Assembly: GCA_002842855.1 (NCBI GenBank)
Contig: PHEE01000034.1
Location: 1-32,807 of the forward strand
DNA: 32,807 bases
Source: Alphaproteobacteria bacterium HGW-Alphaproteobacteria-4
GTDB taxonomy: Bacteria; Pseudomonadota; Alphaproteobacteria; Rhodobacterales; Rhodobacteraceae
Reading direction: 5' to 3'
The position numbers and the translations under genes are program-made. The notes beneath the pieces are model-generated. The model searched no databases. It saw only the letters and a list, made by a program, of their open reading frames with translations, and had not been told where the DNA came from. Below, piece by piece: positions 1-7,467 of this stretch; the first letter of the stretch is position 1; each line of letters begins with the position of its first letter.

Positions 1-195
1 GCTGTTCCCGTCAAGGTAGGCATAGCCCGCCACCGCCGCCCCATCGGCGCTGATCGCTTGTGCTTCGGAATAGGTGCCGCCCAAGGTGCCGAGGTCTTGC
101 AGCGGCGGCACCGGTTGCGCCGATGCCGGAACGGATGCCAGTGAAGCTGCAAATGCCGCGGTGCCGCAGAAAACCCTGGGTGAAAGGAAGCGCAT
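1..195 (-). CDS. Secreted HAF-repeat protein, N-terminal fragment (cut by window edge)
   Basis: Only the first 65 codons lie in the window; the gene continues past base 1. They encode a signal peptide with an Arg near the N-terminus, a hydrophobic Ala-rich core and a likely cleavage after Ala-Ser-Ala, around residues 25-26. A copy of the HAF-type extracellular repeat follows, recognisable from DLGTLGG, then a Ser-Glu-Ala-x-x-Ile-Ser-Ala-Asp-Gly block and a Val-Ala-Gly-Tyr element. In this family several such repeats form a beta-rich extracellular domain, sometimes ahead of an autotransporter barrel; whether that holds here cannot be seen. The start at 195 is backed by a GGAGAG ribosome site six bases upstream. 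The function is unknown; secretion to the periplasm or surface is inferred. The pyruvyl transferase gene lies upstream on the same strand, but the 151-base gap argues against tight coupling. Confidence 0.75.
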   Translation of the reverse strand, partial: MRFLSPRVFCGTAAFAASLASVPASAQPVPPLQDLGTLGGTYSEAQAISADGAAVAGYAYLDGNS

Positions 196-223
196 GTAAA
201 ACTCTCCGAACCTGCGCGCTGCG

Positions 224-250
224 GGTCTTTGGCCACGGCGAAAGAAGACC
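224..250 (-). promoter_or_regulatory. Inverted repeat in the leader of the HAF-repeat gene
   Basis: GGTCTT (224-229) and AAGACC (245-250) form a perfect six-base dyad with a 15-base loop, about 28 bases upstream of the HAF-gene start. It could be an RNA hairpin in the leader or an operator. There is no T-run to make it a terminator for the upstream gene. The rest of the 151-base gap shows no clear promoter. Confidence 0.2.
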
Positions 251-346
251 TTTTCAAAACCATGCAAGCGCCCGCGCACATGCGGAAAACGACAAAAAGC
301 CGGAGCGGGCAGTTGGCGGGTGGCGGTTGCCGGAAAGCCGCGGGTA

Positions 347-1090
347 TCAGCCCAGGCCCAAAACCCGCGCATGAAAGGCGAGGGTCAGGGCGCGGCATTC
401 CGCAAGATAACCTTCCACCGCCCGCGCGCGCGGCACGGCGGCAAGCCAGTCGGCGGGGTCGGCGGTTTCGGGGGCCCGGGAAAAGCCGCCGAACTTGTCG
501 CTGTAGGGCAGGCAGAGCACCCGGCGGCCCATCAGCATGGCCCAATAGGTGCCGTGGTAGGAATTGGTCACCACCGTTGCGCCCGAGCCGATGAAGTCGA
601 TCGCCTGCGCAAAACTGCCGACGTGGTTGCTGGCAAAGGGAATGCCCGCCGGGCGCAAAAGCCCGCCCGATTTGGTGGCGTGGGCGTATAGCACGACCTC
701 GTGGCGGGGCGGTGGCGGGGTGGCAAGGCGGGGTGCCATGCAACTGACGCAAGGCACATGGACCGTGCCGGGCACGCCGACATCGCGGCAGCCCATCAGG
801 TCAACCGCGCCTGCGAACACATCATGGCGCGCGGTATCGCGGTTCACCCCCAGCATGCCGATGCCCCAGACCACCCGGCGCCGCGCCGCAGCCGAGCGGT
901 AGAGCACCGCGCCCGCCGCCTCGCCATACACCTGCCCGCCGCCGAACACCGCCACATCGCAGGGCGGCACCTCGGCGCCAAAATCCTGCACCGTCACCTC
1001 TGCGCCAAAATCGAGCCAGCGCGCCGGGGTTGCCACGCGGTCGCCGATGTTGGGGGTGGAGCGCAGGTGCTGGAATACGAAATCTGCCAT
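347..1090 (-). CDS. Polysaccharide pyruvyl transferase family protein
   Basis: The 247-residue product has the hallmarks of the polysaccharide pyruvyl transferase (CsaB/WcaK-like) superfamily. These are an N-terminal segment with Asn-Ile-Gly-Asp (STPNIGDRV), a glycine turn FGGGQVYG, and the C-terminal signature TNSYHGTYWAMLMG around residues 175-190. Family members usually add a pyruvate ketal to a sugar of an exopolysaccharide or cell-wall polymer, using phosphoenolpyruvate; the substrate here is unknown. An upstream ATG at 1150 would add 20 residues but overlaps the divergent transporter gene, so the start at 1090, which gives a normal N-terminus, is preferred. No glycosyltransferase or polysaccharide export gene sits beside it, so a role in surface glycan decoration is only inferred. 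Confidence 0.72.
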   Translation of the reverse strand: MADFVFQHLRSTPNIGDRVATPARWLDFGAEVTVQDFGAEVPPCDVAVFGGGQVYGEAAGAVLYRSAAARRRVVWGIGMLGVNRDTARHDVFAGAVDLMGCRDVGVPGTVHVPCVSCMAPRLATPPPPRHEVVLYAHATKSGGLLRPAGIPFASNHVGSFAQAIDFIGSGATVVTNSYHGTYWAMLMGRRVLCLPYSDKFGGFSRAPETADPADWLAAVPRARAVEGYLAECRALTLAFHARVLGLG

Positions 1091-1148
1091 GGCGCTAGCC
1101 TGCCCGCCCCATCTTGCAATCGCAAGCGCGGCGTGAAAGCGTGGCGCC

Positions 1149-2075
1149 ATGCTGGCAATATTCCTGAAAACGCTTCCGTTCTTTGCGCTGATCGGCCTTG
1201 GCTGGGGGGCGGGCCGCCTGCGCTTTTTTCCGCCCGAGGCAACGGCGTGGCTGACCAGGTTCGTCTTTTATTTCGCGCTTTCGGCGATGCTGTTTCGGTT
1301 TTCCGCCACGCTGAGCCTGGGTGATCTGTTCAACGCGCCGTTCGTGCTGGCCTATCTTTGCGGCTCGGGCCTCGTCTGGGCTTTGGGCATGGCGGTGGCG
1401 CGGGTGCGCCGCCTGCCGTTGGCCGAGGCGGCGATGGAGGCGCACACCGGCATGACCGGCAACACCGGCTTTCTGGGTGTGCCGATGCTGGTGGTGCTGC
1501 TCGGCCCGGCTGCGGTGGGGCCGGTGCTGATGGTGCTGGCGATCGATCTGATCGTGTTTTCGTCGCTGGTGACGCTTCTGGTGACCGGGGCGCGGCACGG
1601 GCGGGTTTCGGGGGCGATGTTCGGGGCGCTGACGCTGGGGCTGGTGAAAAACCCGATGATCGTGTCGATGCTGGCGGGGCTGGCCTGGGCCGGGTTGCAC
1701 CTGCCCACACCTGGGCCGCTGATGGAGTTCGTCACGCTTCTGGGTGCCGCCGCTACGCCGGGTGCGCTGTTCGCCATTGGCGCCTCGCTGGCCGAACGCT
1801 CGGCCGAGCGCCTGCGCCCGGCAATCTGGCTGTCATCGGCCAAGCTGGTGCTGCACCCGCTGGCGGTGGCGGTGGCGGCATGGGCCTTTGGGGTTGAACC
1901 CTATGCAGCGGGGGTGATGGTGGCGGCGGCAGCGTTGCCGGTGGCGGGAAATGTGTATATTCTGGCCAGCCACTATGGCGTGGCACCGCAGCGGGTTTCG
2001 GCCAGCATCCTGATTTCGACCGTGTTTTCCATTCTTACCGTGCCCGCCGTCATCGCCTGGGTCACGGCCAGCTAG
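1149..2075 (+). CDS. AEC family transporter (auxin efflux carrier type)
   Basis: This is a 308-residue, very hydrophobic integral membrane protein with about ten predicted segments. They fall in two groups of five around a short polar centre near residues 150-160. The family pattern is clear: a first helix of the IGLGWGAGR type, the TGMTGNTGFLGVP block near residue 100, and a repeat of the inverted-fold half with VAGNVYILASHYG close to the C-terminus. AEC proteins are secondary carriers, in bacteria often for malonate, malate or other small organic anions; the substrate cannot be read from sequence. The gene is divergent from the pyruvyl transferase gene, with 58 bases between starts. It lies nine bases upstream of fghA and may be cotranscribed with it. 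No strong ribosome site precedes the ATG. Confidence 0.85.
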   Translation: MLAIFLKTLPFFALIGLGWGAGRLRFFPPEATAWLTRFVFYFALSAMLFRFSATLSLGDLFNAPFVLAYLCGSGLVWALGMAVARVRRLPLAEAAMEAHTGMTGNTGFLGVPMLVVLLGPAAVGPVLMVLAIDLIVFSSLVTLLVTGARHGRVSGAMFGALTLGLVKNPMIVSMLAGLAWAGLHLPTPGPLMEFVTLLGAAATPGALFAIGASLAERSAERLRPAIWLSSAKLVLHPLAVAVAAWAFGVEPYAAGVMVAAAALPVAGNVYILASHYGVAPQRVSASILISTVFSILTVPAVIAWVTAS

Positions 2076-2084
2076 GGGGCCAAA

Positions 2085-2912
2085 ATGCGCACCATTTCCG
2101 AAAACCGCGCCTTTGGCGGCGTGCAGGGGGTCTATGCCCATGCCTCGCAAGCCACCGGAACCGAAATGACCTTCGGCCTTTACCTGCCGCCCGCCGCCGA
2201 GGCTGGGCCGGTGCCGCTGCTGTGGTTTCTGGCGGGTCTGACCTGCACCCATGAAAACGCCATGGTCAAGGCCGGGGCGCAAGCCTGGGCCGCAAAGGCG
2301 GGCCTCGCGCTCTGCTTTCCCGATACCTCGCCGCGCGGGGCGGGGGTGGCCGACGATGCGGCCTATGATCTGGGGCAAGGTGCCGGGTTCTACCTCAACG
2401 CGACCGAAAGCCCCTGGGCCGCGCATTACCGGATGTGGGATTACCTGGCTGACGAATTGCCCCGCATTGTCACCGCCAATTTCGCGGTCGATGAAGAGCG
2501 GCAGGCCATTACCGGCCATTCGATGGGTGGCCATGGCGCGCTGACCCTCGCCATGCGCCTGCCGGGCCGCTACCGCTCGGTTTCGGCCTTCGCGCCGATT
2601 GCGCAGCCGACGCGGTCGGACTGGGGGCGCAAGCAGTTTGCGGCCTACCTTGGGCCGGATGAAAGCCGCTGGCTTGTGCACGATGCAAGCTACCTGATGC
2701 AGACCGAAGGCTTTCCGGGCGAGGTGCTGATCGATCAGGGTGGCGCCGACCCCTACCTCGACCTCTTGCGCCCCGAGGCGCTCGCCGGGGCCATGGCCAA
2801 CCGCCGCCAGCCCGGCGCGTTTCGGATGCAGGCGGGCTATGACCACAGCTATTTCTTCATCGCGAGTTTCATTGCCGACCACATCGCCTTCCACGCCAAA
2901 GCGCTTGTCTGA
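2085..2912 (+). CDS. fghA: S-formylglutathione hydrolase
   Basis: This alpha/beta-hydrolase of the esterase D family cleaves S-formylglutathione to formate and glutathione, the second step of glutathione-dependent formaldehyde oxidation in the cytosol. The 275 residues match the usual family length. The nucleophile elbow GHSMGG puts the catalytic Ser at 146; Asp222 in the DQGGADPYL block and His254 in YDHSYFFI complete the triad at the spacing known for the family. The oxyanion segment [10 protein letters not shown] is also present near residue 50. AGGGGG lies seven bases before the ATG. The partner formaldehyde dehydrogenase, often adjacent in relatives, is not in this window. The stop overlaps the start of the next gene (TGATG), so translation is probably coupled. 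Confidence 0.95.
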   Translation: MRTISENRAFGGVQGVYAHASQATGTEMTFGLYLPPAAEAGPVPLLWFLAGLTCTHENAMVKAGAQAWAAKAGLALCFPDTSPRGAGVADDAAYDLGQGAGFYLNATESPWAAHYRMWDYLADELPRIVTANFAVDEERQAITGHSMGGHGALTLAMRLPGRYRSVSAFAPIAQPTRSDWGRKQFAAYLGPDESRWLVHDASYLMQTEGFPGEVLIDQGGADPYLDLLRPEALAGAMANRRQPGAFRMQAGYDHSYFFIASFIADHIAFHAKALV

Positions 2913-3370
2913 TGCTTTACGTCGATGCCGATGCCTGCCCGGTCAAGGCCGAGGCCGAAGCGGTGGCGAGCCGCCTGAAGGTGCGGCTTTTCATGGTTTC
3001 AAACGGCGGCCTGCGGCCTTCGGCCAACCCGATGGTGGAAATGGTTTATGTGGCATCGGGCGCCGATGAGGCCGACAAGTGGATAGCGACGCGCGCGGGC
3101 CGGGGCGATGTGGTGGTCACCGCCGACATCCCTCTGGCTGCGAAATGCGTGGCGGCGGGGGCGCGGGTGCTGACCCACGCGGGCGAGCCGCTGACCCCGG
3201 CCAACATCGGCCAGATCCTCGCCACGCGCGACCTCATGGCCGATCTGCGCGCCGCCGACCCGTTCCGCCAGGGCGCGGGGCGCGGCTTTACAAAGGCCGA
3301 CCGCTCGCGTTTTCTCGATGCGCTCGACCGGGCGCTGCGCGCCGCCGAAAGGGATGCTGCGAATGATTGA
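2912..3370 (+). CDS. yaiI: YaiI/YqxD family protein (UPF0178, DUF188)
   Basis: This 152-residue soluble protein has the whole conserved frame of the UPF0178 family: the opening [14 protein letters not shown] near residue 30, the VVTADIPLA block near 70, and the C-terminal TKADRSRF. The aspartates of DADACP and TADIPLA resemble metal ligands of PIN/NYN-like nucleases, so a metal-dependent nucleic-acid role has been suggested for the family; there is no established reaction. The start overlaps the fghA stop by one base, and the stop overlaps the next gene by eight bases, so it sits in the middle of a translationally coupled run. Confidence 0.9.
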   Translation: MLYVDADACPVKAEAEAVASRLKVRLFMVSNGGLRPSANPMVEMVYVASGADEADKWIATRAGRGDVVVTADIPLAAKCVAAGARVLTHAGEPLTPANIGQILATRDLMADLRAADPFRQGAGRGFTKADRSRFLDALDRALRAAERDAAND

Positions 3371-3980
3371 GGCGGTGGTTTTTGACATCGGCAACGTGCT
3401 GATCGAGTGGCAGCCCGAGCGGTTTTATGACCGCGTGATCGGCCCCGAAGCGCGCCGCGCGATGTTTGCCGAGGTCGATCTGCACGGCATGAACGACGCC
3501 ATCGACCGGGGTGGCGATTTTCAGGGCACGATCTACGCTACCGCCGAGCGCTACCCGCAGTGGCGCGCCGAAATCCGGCTTTGGCACTCGCACTGGATCG
3601 AGATGGCAAGCCCGGTGATCCCGCATTCGGTGCGCCTGCTCAGGGCGCTGCGGCGCAAGGGCGTGCCGGTGTTCGCGCTCACCAATTTCGGCATCGGTTC
3701 CTTTGCCTACGCGCGCACGCAGTATGATTTTCTGAACGAGTTTGACCGCGCCTGGGTGTCGGGCGAAATGGGCGTAATCAAACCCGCCCCGCGGATCTAT
3801 GAACTGGCCGAGGCCGATTGTAGGGTGCGGCCCGGCGCGCTGCTCTTTGCCGACGACCGCGCCGAAAATATCACCGCCGCCGCCGCCCGCGGCTGGCAGG
3901 TGCACCATTTCACCGGGCCTGAAGGCTGGGCCGCACGGCTGGTGGCCGAGGGGCTTTTGAGCGAGGGAGAAGCGACATGA
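3363..3980 (+). CDS. HAD superfamily hydrolase (HAD-IA, YihX-like)
   Basis: The 205-residue protein carries all four HAD motifs. Motif I is [10 protein letters not shown] with nucleophile Asp8; the position two residues on is Gly, as in YihX-type sugar phosphatases. Motif II is ALTNFG, the motif III Lys lies in [11 protein letters not shown], and motif IV is [11 protein letters not shown] helical cap fills residues 15-90. It is probably a small-molecule phosphatase or dehalogenase-like hydrolase; the substrate is not predictable. The reading frame stays open to 3318, but the start at 3363 fits best because AAAGGG lies nine bases upstream and the protein then begins directly with the first beta strand. 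It overlaps the yaiI-type gene by eight bases and the next gene by four (ATGA). Confidence 0.88.
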   Translation: MIEAVVFDIGNVLIEWQPERFYDRVIGPEARRAMFAEVDLHGMNDAIDRGGDFQGTIYATAERYPQWRAEIRLWHSHWIEMASPVIPHSVRLLRALRRKGVPVFALTNFGIGSFAYARTQYDFLNEFDRAWVSGEMGVIKPAPRIYELAEADCRVRPGALLFADDRAENITAAAARGWQVHHFTGPEGWAARLVAEGLLSEGEAT

Positions 3981-4891
3981 GCGTGGAAATCATCGGCCCC
4001 GAGGCCGAGGCGCACCTTGATTGGCTGGCGCTCACCGATGCGCTTGCCGCCGGTCACGCGCTGCCGCGCGCCGAGGTGGCCGACACCTTCCTTTATCGCG
4101 GCAAGGATACGCTTCTGACCCGCTCGGCCTGGATCAGCGGGCTGGGGCTGGCGGTCAAGGCGGCAAGCGTGTTTCCGGGCAACCCGGCGCAGGGTGTGCC
4201 GATGGTCAACGGCGCGGTCACGCTTTACGACGATGCCACCGGGCGGCTGGAGGCGATTGTCGATTTTCACCTCGTCACCAAGTGGAAGACTGCGGGCGAC
4301 AGCCTTCTGGCCGCGCGCCGCCTTGCGCGGCCAGAGGCGCGGCGCATCCTGATCGTTGGCGCTGGTAACGTCGCGCGGTCGATGATTGCTGCCTACCGTG
4401 CGGCCTTCCCTGGCGCGCAGGTCACGATCTGGAACCGCTCGCCCGAACCCGCCCGCGCGCTGGCCGCCGCAACAGGGGCAACGGCCACCGAAGATCTGGA
4501 GGCAGCGGTGCGGGGCGCCGAAATCATCGCGACCACCACGATGTCGTCATCCCCGCTTGTCAAGGGCGAATGGCTCGCCCCCGGCACCCACCTCGACCTG
4601 ATCGGCGCCTACCGCCCCGACATGCGCGAGGCAGACGATGCGGCGCTGACCCGCGCAACTCTGTTCGTCGATGCCCGCGCTACCACCATCGCCCATATCG
4701 GCGAGTTGAAAGACCCGATAGCCCGCGGCATCATCACCCCCGAAAGCATTCGCGCCGATTTCTACGACCTGCCCTCGGGCCGCTTCGCCCGCTCCAGCGC
4801 CGACGAAATCACGCTGTGCAAGAATGGCGGCGGCGCGCATCTTGACCTGATCGCGGCGCAATACATCCTTGCCGCATGGCGCCACCGCTAG
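3977..4891 (+). CDS. Ornithine cyclodeaminase / mu-crystallin family protein
   Basis: The 304-residue protein has the family layout: an N-terminal dimerisation and substrate domain, then a Rossmann NAD(P) domain with ILIVGAGNVA (about 119-128) and an acidic/aromatic strand end after TIWNR. Other family marks are VTKWKTAGDS near residue 100, HLDLIGAYRPDMRE near 207 and a C-terminal KNGGGAHLDL. Relatives include ornithine cyclodeaminase, alanine dehydrogenase and ketimine or imino-acid reductases, so the reaction here is open. It is the last gene of the coupled run from fghA (ATGA overlap with the HAD gene). It converges on an MFS transporter gene with 27 bases between the stops. Confidence 0.85.
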   Translation: MSVEIIGPEAEAHLDWLALTDALAAGHALPRAEVADTFLYRGKDTLLTRSAWISGLGLAVKAASVFPGNPAQGVPMVNGAVTLYDDATGRLEAIVDFHLVTKWKTAGDSLLAARRLARPEARRILIVGAGNVARSMIAAYRAAFPGAQVTIWNRSPEPARALAAATGATATEDLEAAVRGAEIIATTTMSSSPLVKGEWLAPGTHLDLIGAYRPDMREADDAALTRATLFVDARATTIAHIGELKDPIARGIITPESIRADFYDLPSGRFARSSADEITLCKNGGGAHLDLIAAQYILAAWRHR

Positions 4892-4893
4892 GC

Positions 4894-4913
4894 GTCTTCA
4901 ACGCAAAACGCCC
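4894..4913 (+). repeat. Probable decayed copy of the palindromic intergenic element
   Basis: Directly after the stop of the ornithine cyclodeaminase family gene lies GTCTTCAACGCAAAACGCCC. It closely matches the left part of the full element at 31089 (GTTCTTCAACGCC, AAAATACCC), with a few gaps and changes. It sits in the same position and orientation relative to its upstream gene, but the GC hairpin arm is missing. Confidence 0.4.
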
Positions 4914-4918
4914 GGCGC

Positions 4919-6154
4919 TCAGGCGGGCCGAAGTTCCATCACCCGCTCGCGGATCGGCAGATGCACGATCGCCGAAAACGCGCCCACCGCAACGCCGATC
5001 CACCAGACCGCGGTATAGCTGCCGTAGACGTCATAAAGCTTGCCGCCCAGCCAGACGCCCATGAACGACCCGATCTGGTGGCTGAGGAACACGAAGCCGT
5101 AAAGTGTGCCCATGTAGCGCAGCCCGTAGATATGCGCGACCAGACCCGAGGTCAGCGGCACCGTGGCCAGCCACAGCGCCCCCATCGTCAGCGAAAAGAT
5201 CACCACCGTCGCCGGCGTAATCGGCAGCAAGATGAACACCACCGAAACCAGCGTGCGTGCCGTGTAAATGCCTGCCAGCAGGTATTTCTTGGTATAGCGC
5301 TTGCCCAGCCACCCCGCCATGATCGAGCCGCCGATATTGGCCAACCCGATCAGCGATATTGCAATTGCCCCGAGCGCCGAAGTGGTTGTGATGCCCAACG
5401 CAGACAGCACCCCGTTCGGTGCGATGGCGCCGCACATTTCGGTAATGAAGGCGGGAAAATGCGCAGTCAGAAACCCAAGCTGGTAGCCGCACGAGAAAAA
5501 CCCAAGGAAAATAAGCGTATAGGACGGGTCGCGGAAGGCGCGGTTGAGCACTTGGCCAAGGCTTTCTTCCAGCTCGGCGCGGCTGGCGCGGGCGGGTGCG
5601 CGCAGCATTGGCAGCGCAAAAAGGGCCAGCAAAATAACCGCGGCGAAGATCAGGAACACCTGTTGCCAGGGCATCACGCCCAGCAGCGCCTCGGCCACGG
5701 GCGCGCCAAACACCTGCCCGGCCGAACCCGCGGCGGTGGCAATGCCAAGCGCGAGGCTGCGGTTGGCGTCCGAGGTGGCGCGGCCCACCACCGCCAGAAT
5801 CACGCCAAAGCCGGTGCCCGCGATGCCAAAGCCGACGAGGATTTCAAGCAGCTGGTGTTGCAGAGGCGTAACCGCATAGGCCGAAAGCACGAGGCCGCCG
5901 GCGTAGAACAGGGCGCCCAGAATGATCGCGCGGCGGTCACCAAAGCGTTCGGCCAGCGCGCCGAAGATTGGCTGACCGATACCCCAGGCGAGGTTCTGGA
6001 TGGCGATGGCAAGGCTGAACTCGGCCCGTGGCCAGCCGAATTCGGAGGCGATCGGGATCTGAAAAACGCCAAAGCTGCCGCGGATGGCAAAGCCGAGCAT
6101 CAGGATGATGCTGCCCCCGATCAGCACCGGGGTTAAGAGGCGGGATTGGGGCAT
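4919..6154 (-). CDS. MFS transporter (monocarboxylate/oxalate-formate antiporter-like)
   Basis: This 411-residue membrane protein has twelve predicted segments in two halves split by a polar loop around residues 190-215. The loop after segment 2 carries the MFS signature GALAERFGDRR, and the second half has a matching Gly-Lys-Arg loop (GWLGKRYTKK). The opening, with GSFGVF and later SLAIAIQNLAWGIGQP, resembles the monocarboxylate-porter and OxlT-like branch, so an organic-anion substrate is a fair guess. The chosen start (MPQSR) has a GGAG site seven bases upstream; the frame remains open 13 codons further but without support. It is codirectional with the flavoprotein gene upstream, with a 125-base gap holding a palindromic element. 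Confidence 0.85.
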   Translation of the reverse strand: MPQSRLLTPVLIGGSIILMLGFAIRGSFGVFQIPIASEFGWPRAEFSLAIAIQNLAWGIGQPIFGALAERFGDRRAIILGALFYAGGLVLSAYAVTPLQHQLLEILVGFGIAGTGFGVILAVVGRATSDANRSLALGIATAAGSAGQVFGAPVAEALLGVMPWQQVFLIFAAVILLALFALPMLRAPARASRAELEESLGQVLNRAFRDPSYTLIFLGFFSCGYQLGFLTAHFPAFITEMCGAIAPNGVLSALGITTTSALGAIAISLIGLANIGGSIMAGWLGKRYTKKYLLAGIYTARTLVSVVFILLPITPATVVIFSLTMGALWLATVPLTSGLVAHIYGLRYMGTLYGFVFLSHQIGSFMGVWLGGKLYDVYGSYTAVWWIGVAVGAFSAIVHLPIRERVMELRPA

Positions 6155-6242
6155 TCGCGGACTCCGGCAGGCAGGCGCGCAGAATCGGGCCAAGGCCAGG
6201 CGCCGTCAACGGGCGAATTGTGCTGGCGACAATATTCATGCA

Positions 6243-6294
6243 CGCCGGGGGCCGCCGCCCCCGGACCCCCGCGGGTATTTCAGCAATGAAGAAG
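6243..6294 (-). repeat. Palindromic intergenic element, copy 1
   Basis: The core is an eight-base perfect hairpin, CCGGGGGC (6245-6252) with GCCCCCGG (6257-6264) and a four-base loop. It is flanked by ACCCCCGCGGGTATTT and then GCAATGAAGAA. The same design recurs on the other strand at 31089-31142. Read along the minus strand the order is TTCTTCA, AAATACCC, then the hairpin, following the flavoprotein gene. The stop codon (6280-6282) and last codons of that gene lie inside the element. Confidence 0.75.
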
Positions 6295-7467
6295 CCCTGA
6301 GCGCAGTTGCGCCGCAGCTGCCAATGCCGCGTGGCGGGCGGTGGCGAGGCAGGCGGTGATGAGGTAGCCCCCGGTCGGCGCCTCCCAGTCGAGCATTTCG
6401 CCCACCGCGTAGGTGCCGGGCAGGGCGCGCAGCTCGAAGCCCTCGGTAAGGCTTGCGGCGGTGATGCCGCCGGCGCTGGAGATTGCCTCGGCAATCGGGC
6501 GCGGGCCTTGGTGGCGGACCGGCAGCGATTTGATGAGCCGCGCGAGTTTTTCGGGGGCAGCGGGCAAAGGGCGACCCCATTCTTGCAACAGCGCGAGCTT
6601 CAGCGGGTCGAGGTGGAGCGCCTTGCGCAGCCAGTTGGCAACCGTATCGGCGCCGCGCGGGCGGGCAAGGCGGCCCGCGACCTCGGCAAGGCTGCGGTCG
6701 GGGGTAAGGTCGAGCGTGAGCGCGGCGCCATCGCGCACCAGGGCCGAAAGCGCATAGACGCCGCCGCCCTCGATGCCGTGCGCGCTGACCACGAACTCGC
6801 CCCGGCTGACGCGCCCGCCTGCCATGAGTGCTGCCCCTTTGACTGGCGCGCCAAAGTGGGGCGCCATATGCGCCGACCACGCCACGGTGAAGCCCATGTT
6901 GGCGGGGCGGAAGGGGGCAACTTCAACGCCTTTTGCCGCGAGCCATGGCACCCAGGCGGCATCGGACCCAAGCTGCGGCCAGCTTGCGCCGCCAAGCGCA
7001 AGGAAGGTGGCATCCGGGATGACAAGGTGCTCCCCCCCGGGGGTCTCAAAGCGCAGGGTCGCGCCCTGCCAACCGGTCCAGCGCCAGCGGCGTTGCAGTT
7101 GCACGCCGAGGCCATCAAGGCGGCGCAGCCAGGCGCGCAGCAAAGGCGAGCCCTTCATTTCGACCGGGAACACGCGCCCGGTCGAGCCGGTGAACAGCTC
7201 GATCCCAAGGCCGCGCGCCCAGGCCATTACTTCGGGTGGGCCGAAGGCAGAGAGGATGGGGGCAAGCCATGGCGCATCGTAGTTGGCGGCGAATTGGGCG
7301 GGGGGTTCATCGCGCGTGAAATTCAGCCCGCTTTTGCCCGCCATCAGAAACTTGCGCGCGGGGCTGGGCTTGGCCTCGTAGATGGTCACGCGGTGACCCG
7401 CGCGCGCCAGCACTTCGGCTGCCATCAGGCCTGCGGGGCCAGCGCCGATCACTGCAATATCGCTCAT
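6280..7467 (-). CDS. NAD(P)/FAD-dependent oxidoreductase (HI0933/BaiN-like, PP_4765 type)
   Basis: This 395-residue flavoprotein has an N-terminal FAD dinucleotide fold (VIGAGPAGLMAAE, residues 5-17, with acidic YEAK after beta2). The HI0933-family mark AGKSGLNFT follows near residue 43, with ALGGASWPQLGSD near 157. The C-terminal FAD closure is TYAVGEMLDWEAPTGGYL near 350. The length and these motifs fit the subfamily typified by PP_4765; members are uncharacterised or act on C=C or C-N bonds, so no substrate is claimed. The start (ATGA) overlaps the stop of the MscS gene upstream. The last five residues (GLLHC) and the stop are encoded by the palindromic element at 6243-6294, so the original C-terminus may have been replaced. 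Confidence 0.85.
   Translation of the reverse strand: MSDIAVIGAGPAGLMAAEVLARAGHRVTIYEAKPSPARKFLMAGKSGLNFTRDEPPAQFAANYDAPWLAPILSAFGPPEVMAWARGLGIELFTGSTGRVFPVEMKGSPLLRAWLRRLDGLGVQLQRRWRWTGWQGATLRFETPGGEHLVIPDATFLALGGASWPQLGSDAAWVPWLAAKGVEVAPFRPANMGFTVAWSAHMAPHFGAPVKGAALMAGGRVSRGEFVVSAHGIEGGGVYALSALVRDGAALTLDLTPDRSLAEVAGRLARPRGADTVANWLRKALHLDPLKLALLQEWGRPLPAAPEKLARLIKSLPVRHQGPRPIAEAISSAGGITAASLTEGFELRALPGTYAVGEMLDWEAPTGGYLITACLATARHAALAAAAQLRSGLLHC

Noticed and set aside
2085..2894. Long minus-strand open frame opposite fghA (1833-2894)
   Set aside because: It is a GC-rich shadow frame rich in Arg, His and Gly with no domain pattern, and fghA explains the region.
4961..6136. Long plus-strand open frame of 391 codons opposite the MFS gene
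   Set aside because: The composition is Arg/Gln/His-rich and shows no motifs; the membrane transporter on the other strand is unambiguous.
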